Below are positions 56,498 through 64,000 of a stretch of DNA of 64,000 nt, piece after piece. Position numbers and translations under genes: made by a program. The notes below the pieces were generated by a model. That model did no database searches. It was not told where the DNA came from and saw only the letters and a list, made by a program, of their open reading frames with translations. Source of the stretch: Fagopyrum homotropicum. Its lineage: Eukaryota > Streptophyta > Magnoliopsida > Caryophyllales > Polygonaceae. The DNA lies in NCBI GenBank assembly GCA_033239125.1, contig BSWB01000001.1, forward strand, positions 56,759,501-56,823,500, given 5' to 3'. Each line of letters begins with the position of its first letter. Within the stretch, counting starts at the first letter, position 1.

Positions 56498-57421
56498 ATG
56501 AGTTCTGACAGGTTCTTAGCCCTTAGAGATAGATCCTCTCCTTCCCCTTCTTCTTCCTCATCCAGACCTTCTATCCCGGTGATCCACGAGAGACACCGGG
56601 TAGATTATGAGTGTATTGCTAGCCGTCCAGTGATCGCACCTAGATTTTTGGACATTTCTGCTTTTGACTGTCTCCACGTTGATGGAGAGCTTAGGAGGAT
56701 GATCACCACCGTCGGGCTGGATCAGTTTACTGAGATCCGAGCCCCAGCTTACTTAGAGCCGACCCTTGAGTTTGTCAGCTCCTTCACTTACCTCCCCACA
56801 GAGAGGGCTGTGAAGTACCGGTTGATGAACCGGAACTTCTTAGTACCCCTGGACCACTGGAGAGATATTTTTGGCTTCCCTGCCCCCACTGCTGTAGACT
56901 TCCCGACCCGAGCCGTAGCTAGAGATTTCTGGGGTCAGATTGCTCATGTTGTGGAGCATGCAGATAGGTGGTGCCCTGGTGATTCCAGGGAGAAGTTTTT
57001 CTTCCATCTAGCTTTTCGATTAGCCCACAGGATCTTCAGCGAGACACTTCTGGCTCGTACTGAGACGCCCCAGAAGGTCAGACAGGGGGAGCTCTTTGCT
57101 TTATACTGCATGGTTACAGGTGGATTCCCCGACTTTGGATTGATGCTGGCAGAGGATCTGCACAGGATCAAGGCCAAAGGGAAGGGAGATATATGCTGTG
57201 GTGGGATAGTGACCCATATCGCTACTTATCAGGATATGGATCTGAGTAGGTGTACTACGGTGGCGGCTGCCAAGCCGCTCGGACTACAGGAGATGATCAC
57301 ACGGAGGATTCTAGTTCCCCGTGGACTGACTACACCCTACGTCGCTATGCCATGGGAGCTGACTGCGCCTCAGGGCATCAGGTGGTCTGCACAGTTCTCA
57401 GTCTTTGATCCACATTATTAG
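56498..57421 (+). CDS. Third ORF of C, conserved N-terminal part (307 aa)
   Basis: ATG at 56498. After a Ser-rich start (DRSSPSPSSSSSRPSIPV) comes a region with FLDISAFDCLHVDGELRRMI, YLEPTLEFVSSFTYLP, VKYRLMNRNFLVPLDHWRDI, FHLAFRLAHRIFSETLL, LFALYCMVTGGFPDFGLMLA and CTTVAAAKPLGLQEMI. The layout (a strand with LEF..F.., then a FGFP motif, then helical segments) resembles the plant ATHILA ORF / putative plant transposon protein families; recognised by style only. No signal peptide or transmembrane helix is evident, so an envelope role is not supported. It ends at TAG 57419, after which the same frame stays open. Confidence 0.75.
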   Translation: MSSDRFLALRDRSSPSPSSSSSRPSIPVIHERHRVDYECIASRPVIAPRFLDISAFDCLHVDGELRRMITTVGLDQFTEIRAPAYLEPTLEFVSSFTYLPTERAVKYRLMNRNFLVPLDHWRDIFGFPAPTAVDFPTRAVARDFWGQIAHVVEHADRWCPGDSREKFFFHLAFRLAHRIFSETLLARTETPQKVRQGELFALYCMVTGGFPDFGLMLAEDLHRIKAKGKGDICCGGIVTHIATYQDMDLSRCTTVAAAKPLGLQEMITRRILVPRGLTTPYVAMPWELTAPQGIRWSAQFSVFDPHY

Positions 57422-57898
57422 CAGACCGCTTGGGGTCCACTGATGGAGGATTACAGAGAGGCAGCAGCTGCCCCTGCTGCAGCTGAGGAGGAGGAGGAGG
57501 CTGAGGATGACGACGACGAGGATACAGTAGATGAGAGAGGAGGTGGCGTCCCGATGGACACAGGGACAGATACAGCTGGGACGAGCGCGCCACCTATCAT
57601 AGATTTGGATGACGAGGAGGATACAGAGCCGGCACCAGCTGAGACTTCTCCAGTCAGACCTGCTAGATGTAGGAGACATGGAGTGAGGGATAGAGCTGCT
57701 CACCGACGGATCGATGACCTGACGGATCAGGTTATCGACTCATACGCTGCATTATCGCTGGATATCCGCGAGATGCAGGAGCGGCAGCACCAACAGCACA
57801 TCATGGCTCAGCTGCAGTTCGAGCGTATCATGGGCCATCCTTATGATCCGACTCAGTATCCCTACATACCACCACCACCACCGGATCGAGACTATTGA
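57422..57898 (+). CDS. Third ORF of C, acidic C-terminal part after an in-frame TAG
   Basis: Same frame as the preceding ORF, 158 codons after the TAG, ending at TGA 57896. It has an Ala/Glu/Asp-rich stretch (EEEEEAEDDDDEDTVDERGG), a basic patch (RPARCRRHGVRDRAAHRR), a heptad-like helix (IREMQERQHQQHIMAQLQF) and a Pro-rich end (YIPPPPPDRDY). It reads as the natural C-terminus of the ORF, separated by one nonsense codon. An independent internal ATG exists at 57443. Confidence 0.65.
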   Translation, partial: QTAWGPLMEDYREAAAAPAAAEEEEEAEDDDDEDTVDERGGGVPMDTGTDTAGTSAPPIIDLDDEEDTEPAPAETSPVRPARCRRHGVRDRAAHRRIDDLTDQVIDSYAALSLDIREMQERQHQQHIMAQLQFERIMGHPYDPTQYPYIPPPPPDRDY

Positions 57899-59376
57899 GG
57901 AGCTGCTGGATTTTCTTTATTTTCTTTTATGCAGTTCGGCTTTTATCCGGTGAGTACTTTCATGTTTAGACCTTTTATTATACCCACTGGGACAGTGTGT
58001 CTCAAGTATGGGGTATTTGTTGTTATTTGACTACGTGATGTATGTTATTTGACCACCTTTGATGTATTTTATTTATCGGATATTTTATTTATGCTTCCCT
58101 TCTGCATTTATATGATTATCTGATATTACATGCATACCTACAGGTTATTTGATTGAGAAAAACGTCGAAACTGAAAAAAAAAATTGGTTTAAAAAAAAAA
58201 AATTTCGACCTCGACCGAGTCAGTATTGGCCAAACGAGGCGTTTCACCTCGGTTGAACCAAGAACACCTCGACTGAGGTGTGTTAACTGAGAGTTTTCGA
58301 AAACGATTTGTGTTACTTATCTGGATATGATCTCAGTGAAGATCTTGTTTACTTACTGGTTTTAAATTCTTTATGTGTTTGAAAGGTTTTATAATATGTT
58401 TAAGTTGCTAAATGCTTTGTTTGAAATTATTAACATGTTTAATACTTTGTTTTTATCCAAATTATGTTGAATTTGAAGGTTGACACCGCAGGTTAAGTTC
58501 TCTCACTTTCTTCTTGGAAAGACCAAGGCAATTCATTCTCTTCTTCTTCTTCTTCTTGATCATGCTTAGCCCCTCATATACATTTTGCCTCCCTTTATCC
58601 ATCCGGGAATTTGGAAGCAAGCGAAGTGGTGAAAGCAAGTTAAAGTTGAGAAATGGCTGGAAGTGAAGTGTTAGAAAGCAATAATAGGTTTGGGGAAGTC
58701 AATCATGAAGATGAGTAACTCGGCACCATTCACATAGCCGGGTGTTTGTGTCTTGCCAAAGTCGGATTGAGTGATATTCCTAACGGGTCATGGTATGTGC
58801 ATCAAGGGTTTGATGCATCTCGAGAAATTGATGATTGCAGATTTCCTAGGCTTCGGTTATTGTGCACCTCTGTCCACGCATCCCAAAAAGTAAAGTAAAA
58901 AAAAGAAAAAAGTGTGAGATAAGCAAAGCTTATTGGTGGAAGATGTTGCAAGTCAAAGTGAAAGTGAAGTTCATCCTTTTCCCGGATTCTAGCACCACAT
59001 TACCTTACATACATCCCTACCCTACACGTTTCTTGACCTTTTCTTTTGGGAAGCCCTTGAGACCTTGAGCTTGTTGATTGACTTAGCGGTTTAAACTGGA
59101 TTATACATGATTAATTTTGATAATTATGATTTATTATGCATTCTATGATTTTATGCAAAGATGAACAACTTTCCTATATTTATAAAATGTTTTGATCATA
59201 TTGAGTTTTTAAATTCCAGGAAGTACTCTCTTAGAGTGATCTATGGTAGTGCACGCCACAAAATGTTTTTTTTGAAAGACTTTTTCATTGATTTTCTTGA
59301 CTTATAATCCATTCTATCTTGTCTTCTATATGCGGAACTTGCTTGGGGACAAGAAAGGGCTAAGTATGGGGTATTT
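57899..59376 (+). other. 3' untranslated region of C
   Basis: No gene seen; the short frames at 58862-59068 and 59288-59512 look accidental. Contains a motif module at 58209-58280 (CCTCGACCGAG, CACCTCGGTTG, CACCTCGACTGAGGTG). AAGTATGGGGTATTTG at 58004-58019 is nearly identical to the polypurine tract at 59362. Confidence 0.65.
59362..59376 (+). other. Polypurine tract of C
   Basis: GGGGACAAGAAAGGGC, then AAGTATGGGGTATTT, directly before the LTR start TGATAG. Confidence 0.85.
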
Positions 59377-61105
59377 TGATAGCATGAATTATAGTCTATA
59401 TTTTGGGGTTTGTTTGGACGTTTTATCTTTCATAATCTGCATGTTTGTATGTACATTATGTGATTTTACTACCATTTCATCTACCTTTGCGAGAATCGAG
59501 GTCTACACCTAGTTTCGTTGTAATTACAGGTAATATGGTACGTTTTGCATCAAAAAGGAGCAAAAGGAGTCATGAGTCATTTGGAGCTACATCCAGGGAG
59601 CATAGCCATGGATTAAAGATTTACTTTGAACCAGTTTTGAGAGATTTCACGTTCAGTTATGACTCACCTCGGTTGACCAGAGATTCATCTCGACCGAGGC
59701 GATCCAGAGACGCCGACTCGACCGAGGCGAACACCTAGGACGCGGCGAGAATATTTTATTCTTGGAAGAGATCTTTTAAATTTGGAAAGTAATCTTATAT
59801 TTTTGGGCTTGGCTCCTGGAAGGAAGGAGATATGCAGAATCATATATTTTACCTATATTTATGGGAAAATATCTTTCTAAGATTTATTATCTTTGGAGGG
59901 TTATTTTCCTATAAAAAGGGTTGGATTTCCACAATTCCAGATACCCGCTTACACCGAAAAATACGCAGCAGCAGCCTACTCCAAGTTGGGAGAATTGAAG
60001 AACCTTTTTGAAGGTTGAAGGAAGATTGAAGTCCATAGCTTTCATAACTTTATTGAAGGGTTTTGTAAGATTGTCTTCAATTCCCTCAATTGTTGTCTTG
60101 TCTTTTTGGATTGTTATCCAAGGAACGCTTTGTTGTGATATTTGATTCAGTTATTGAAGTCTTTTCATTAAATTCTTCTTTGTTCAAATATTCACCTTCT
60201 TCCCATATATTTTAATACTTTCATTATGATGATGAGTGGCTAATTTCCTTGTGTGATTCTAGGGTGATTGGCTGAAGGTTGTGGGAAAAACAATGATAGA
60301 ATAATCTTAGATTCCAGTAGGATCCTGAAAGTTCGAGTCTTTAACCTTAACCCTAAGCATCTCGTTCAGTCGATGAACACCTCGGCCGGGGTGGAAACTG
60401 GCTGACCGAGGTGACTTATCTGATCCATAACTGAGAGTTAAGTGTTAGAGTTTGCTAAATCCTATTCTTATTACACCCTTCTGGTTCAATGCAGGCTTAG
60501 GATGAGACTTACCCGGTAATTCCTTAGTTTGTGTATTAACGATCATAAGTGTAGGTAATAAAGGTTTGTCCTTTATTGGGGTTTGAGTGTGCTTCCATCC
60601 CATCTTTGTGAGTTAGCCTGAGACTTACCCGGTAAAGGTTGATTCTATTCCCTTAGATGGTGTGTTAGTTTGAGGTTATAGTTCTTTATCTTGATTCCTT
60701 GAGACTTACCCGGTAATAGGAGTTACGGTTTTGGATTAGTGAGTAGTGAGACTTACCCGGTGATCTACTCCACTTTAGAAACACCTTCCCCACGCAAAAA
60801 ATCTCAGCTTTGTCCGCTTATCTATAGATCTTGAGTTGGAACCACAACTAGATGCTTTAATCCCTAGAATTGCATGTTTGCTTTATTGACTTCTTATTCA
60901 TCTTTGATTGTGTTAATTGCTCTTGTGGTTAGAATCGACATAAGCACACCGTATTGACTTTGTTTCACCGAGTCCCTGTGATCGACCCCTGGAATTTTCT
61001 TGCTTTTACTACGATTGACCCGTACACTGCGGGTTCGCATCCTTGTTTTAAGCTTAAGTCTAGGGTTATAAATTTAAAGCTTTCACACACCTTTTGGAGC
61101 GAACA
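59377..61105 (+). mobile_element. 3' LTR of C (1729 bp)
   Basis: Aligned without gaps to 49810-51538 at an offset of 9567. Differences noticed: T/C at 50673/60240; two near 51050 (ATCCTGAAA versus AGCCTGAGA); A/C in the TTAATTG[A/C]TCTTG block; G/T in AAAGCTT[G/T]CACAC. Ends GGAGCGAACA, then CTTTA. Confidence 0.93.
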
Positions 61106-61110
61106 CTTTA

Positions 61111-62420
61111 TAGCATGGAGGTAAAACCATCTCCGGCTATACTACAATCACATCTTAATAGCATAGTTGTAGAACCATCTCCTGCTATAATCACGATTCA
61201 TGCTAGTACAACAAGATCTACTAAGATCAAACATCACAATCTAGCATGACAATAATAACACATATAAAATCAAATAGTCGTATAAGCACCTTAGTCCCTC
61301 ATGAACAACTAAAACTCGTTCTCGTCAATTCCATAAATGCAGTTATTCTTGCATAAAGCTCTAGATAGTTCCACCGATTACTACCCTCCATCTCCCATAT
61401 GGCCTCATTGACCAACCATCAAAATCACTGAATTCTCGTCATCGGAATGTCGTTCGAGCATAAGCGTCTAATACCATCTCTAGGACCGCTACTAGATGTT
61501 CAACAAACATGTGGTCCGGCTCAACCATTAATCCTTATAACCGATAATGTGTCTCGGATCTAGCATATACTCCTCCACCTGAAACACATGAACAACGGGG
61601 TAAACATCCTCTAATTTTGTGGCAACACAAGTCGGTATACTATCACTTTAACTCGCTTCGCAACCACACATAATGTTGCGTATAAGGATTCCATTTCCCT
61701 AAATGTCAAAACTTCCAACGCCTCGCATTAAAGTCACTCTCATCCAAGCATAAGCTCCTACTCGGAACTATAGAGGTCAACACCTCTTAACAGTTCAGGA
61801 CTACAGGCAGTTCTATGCTATTAGTATCCACTCTTGGATCACATCATCTTGTACCTTCTGAGGTTTACACTATTAGCACTCTGACTTACACATGTCAATT
61901 AACGATATAAGGTCTTAACCACAAATGGTAATTTGACCATACCAATATCTAGACTACCGTGTAAGATTTTAACATTCTTCTTCAAGTCGATAAAAATATG
62001 ATCCTGCTAGCATAACCATCCGTCCAAGGATGACCGGCTATCATAATAATTAAACTCGTACTTACAATTGCATGTATTGACTGTAAAATCTTTAATGATC
62101 TCATTCATCTCTATCCGAGATAATTTATCACATTATCCTATGATATCTCATTATTTGTCCATTGCATTCCTCAACTAGTCAAATCATCAACCACAAGTTT
62201 CCTTTGTGTAAATAACACGTGCCGGACTAGCCAATCTATCTCCCATAACTCAAGTAATAAAGTTCTTGCTCGGTCTTAAACCAATAACAAAGTTTATGGA
62301 GATAACCTCCCACTTCCACTGTAACACTGGCAGTGGATGGAGTTCTCATCCGGGTCTACAATGTTGTATCTTGATCTACTGATAGGGTCGCATTCTAGGC
62401 CATAAACCGGCCATGTTGTG
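61111..62420 (-). pseudogene. Integrase remnant and 3' UTR of B2
   Basis: Continues B2 after the C insertion. 61111-61250 is the end of the tandem repeats. On the minus strand, 61620-61480 gives an integrase C-terminus: LPQKLEDVYPVVHVFQVEEY and DPRHIIGYKD, followed near 61440-61380 by a worn chromodomain-like end. Near 62330-62250 the start of the core is seen (LPVLQWKWEVISINFVIGL). Between these the core is too worn to read. RT, protease, gag and the 5' LTR of B2 are not found to the right, so B2 is truncated near 62420. Confidence 0.65.
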
Positions 62421-64000
62421 CTTCAATACATCTCTTTTATGAGTTTATATATTTTACGTTTATATATATATTTCTTTTGTATTTTATTTTTCGGAAAATT
62501 TCGGAAGTTTTTCCGATCCGAAAATTTTGTTCCGAGTGTTTTGATCGAGTTAATTATCATTCCTGATTTCTTGTTTTATTTTTTTATTTATTTCGGAAAA
62601 GTTTTGATGGCGTGCACCTACAGGGTAACAGGGCTTTGTTGTGCCCTATCTCCCTTTTCCTCACTTTTTCTCACGCCATCCAACCCCTATTCTTCTCCAT
62701 TTTCCATTTATTCCTCCTCTTAGCCACAGGAATCGAGCAGTGTCTCCCCTCCTCTTCTCCGAGCAGCGTTGTCCCTCTAAATTGCCGTCGTCGCCGCCCT
62801 TCTCCTTTCCTCACCATTTCTCACAACAGCCTCCTCCAGATGGGCTTCATCGCTCCCCGCTAGCAATCCAACCGGAGTCGTCGGATTTCGCTGAAGATGG
62901 AAGCCGCCTGCTACCGAATTGGTTGCATAGAGGGTCGCCGGCGAGTCCGTCGGGGTCCGCTTTTGTCTCCGTTGCAGATCGACAACCGGGTCACCTTCAT
63001 TGTTGTTGCAGACTGATAGGTGGAGGTTCCCCTTTCGTCTTTGTAGGTAGCAGGTTGCCAAGAGATCTCTCTTTCACCCCGCCGCATATTGGCCGCCACC
63101 ACCATCTCCCTAGTTGCTCCGCCGGCCGTCGTTTCCGTCTCCTCTCTTTTAGTGATACAGTGATTCGAATTGTGGTAGGTGAGATATTTTCAGTGGATTA
63201 ATTATGGAGTTGGAGTTTTGTATTCTTAATCTTGATTAAGGTTATGTATGTGCTTGTATGATTTATGGTGATGATTGAAGAGTCTGTCGAGTATATTTTT
63301 TTTAGACCGGTGGTAATCGAAATTGATTGGAGCATCTATTTTAAGAAGTGGAGATGCTTGTGTATATCGGTTGTGAAGAGTGGTTGTGAAGGGTATGTAA
63401 GTTGTGAATTGATATGCAAAATGAATGTTGTATATATGAATGGTATGAAGGTAATAGATGAATGCTTGTGGGATAACAATGAGGACAAGTTATACTTCGG
63501 ATGAAGAACTTAATATAACGTCATTGACAGTATTAGATCATGGACATGGTGTAAGTTCTTGAAAAATATTATAAGAACTTATGTGAAGAATTTATGTTAC
63601 TAGACTTTCCCTCATAACTAGAGTTGGTATCGAGTAGTTAGAATGAGTTTTCCTTTTCTTTTGATTGTAACCTTGTAGGTTGGTATGATTTTATATATAT
63701 CGGCAAGTCTTAGTGATACGTACTTTAGACTATTGGTTATTTAGTTAGGAGTAGACTAGTTTAGTATTTCCTTTTAGATGATCGTTATTATCTTAGAAGT
63801 GAAAACTCCTAAGGTATTAGATATTTTGTTATTGATGCAAGTTTCATGTTATGATCACGCATTTGAGATTAAACTCCTATGGAGTCAAGGAATATCGTTG
63901 ACTGAACTTGACCTGGTACAAGTAAGTCTCCGGACTTACTTAGCTCGCATTCTCCGTTTTAGTTTCGATGTGTGATTGGTGGTGTGTGTTTATCGTTTAT
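62421..64000 (+). mobile_element. Probable plus-strand Tekay-like LTR, running off the window
   Basis: No gene: the Pro/Ser-rich frames at 62612-63201 look like leader sequence. The last 120 bp carry the block found in T1, A, K and B2 LTRs, including the hairpin GTAAGTC TCCG GACTTAC at 63922-63939. The LTR start is not defined; the CGGAAAATTTCGGAAG-rich stretch at 62494-62530 may be near it. The rest is outside the window. Confidence 0.5.

Larger units (their letters stand above)
49805..61110 (+). mobile_element. Athila-like element C, near-intact, RT-less, TSD CTTTA
   Basis: Element 49810-61105 (11.3 kb) between CTTTA at 49805-49809 and 61106-61110. The two LTRs are both 1729 bp and differ at about five sites by eye. 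Order: LTR, tRNA-Asp-type primer site, gag, protease, integrase, third ORF, polypurine tract, LTR. Reverse transcriptase and RNase H are absent. The combination of near-identical LTRs and no RT implies recent mobilisation by enzymes from another element. It inserted into the tandem repeats of B2. Confidence 0.93.

Noticed and set aside
56498..57421. ORF3 of C as an envelope protein
   Set aside because: No signal peptide, transmembrane helix or furin-like site is evident; only its position is envelope-like.
62612..63201. 186-residue Pro/Ser-rich reading frame as a possible gene
   Set aside because: Composition follows the C/T-rich LTR leader; overlapping frames on both strands are equally open and no domain is visible.

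Overview
The window is a piece of a large, repeat-rich flowering-plant genome, most likely a eudicot. Essentially everything I can classify is LTR retrotransposon DNA of five kinds: Tekay/Del-like Ty3 chromoviruses with long LTRs and an initiator-Met tRNA primer site, Athila-like Ty3 elements with a tRNA-Asp-type primer site, another Ty3 chromovirus, a Sirevirus-type Copia element, and solo LTRs. I found no cellular protein-coding gene, rRNA, tRNA or CRISPR array. The species cannot be named from this sequence.

Layout. 1-8502: stacked LTR ends, then a decayed Tekay-like element T1 (+). 8503-12764: AT-rich unclassified DNA holding a solo Athila-like LTR (9707-11356, target duplication TCCAA). 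12765-41905: a nest. A Ty3 LTR 'K' (12765-14497) is followed by Ty3 element 'D' (-). D was split inside its reverse transcriptase active site by Sirevirus 'E' (17710-40277, duplication GTAAA). E was in turn hit by a solo Athila-like LTR (20285-22112, duplication ATGTC), by the 10.2-kb element 'A' (27550-37742, duplication AAGAT) and by a 559-bp solo LTR (39083-39641, duplication AGAAC). 41906-62420: a second nest. A decayed Athila-like element 'H' (+) carries Tekay-like element 'B2' (-) in its pol, and B2 carries the young Athila-like element 'C' (49810-61105, duplication CTTTA). 62421-64000: another plus-strand LTR-like sequence.

Element C is the only near-intact element. Its two LTRs are both 1729 bp and differ at about five positions. 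It has a gag, protease and integrase reading frame and a third ORF, but it has no reverse transcriptase or RNase H. It therefore looks like a non-autonomous derivative that was mobilised in trans quite recently. Every other coding region is broken by stops, frameshifts or insertions.

The most unusual signal cuts across element boundaries. Several unrelated families each carry their own private palindromic motif of about 14-18 bp, repeated many times in LTRs, untranslated spacers and protein-coding linkers: CACCTCGACCGAGGTG in C and H, GAAAATCGGCCGATTTTC in D and one solo LTR, GTTTCAAGGCCTTGAAAC in E, ACCACGGCCGTGGT in the other solo LTR, and AGGCCGATCGGCCT in 8503-11700. The motifs often sit in compound modules (half-site, spacer, full palindrome, half-site) of similar build in each family. 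Two further conserved features are stem-loops shared by the Tekay-like LTRs, with a compensatory base change, and repeated TTACCCGGTAA motifs in the Athila-like LTRs.
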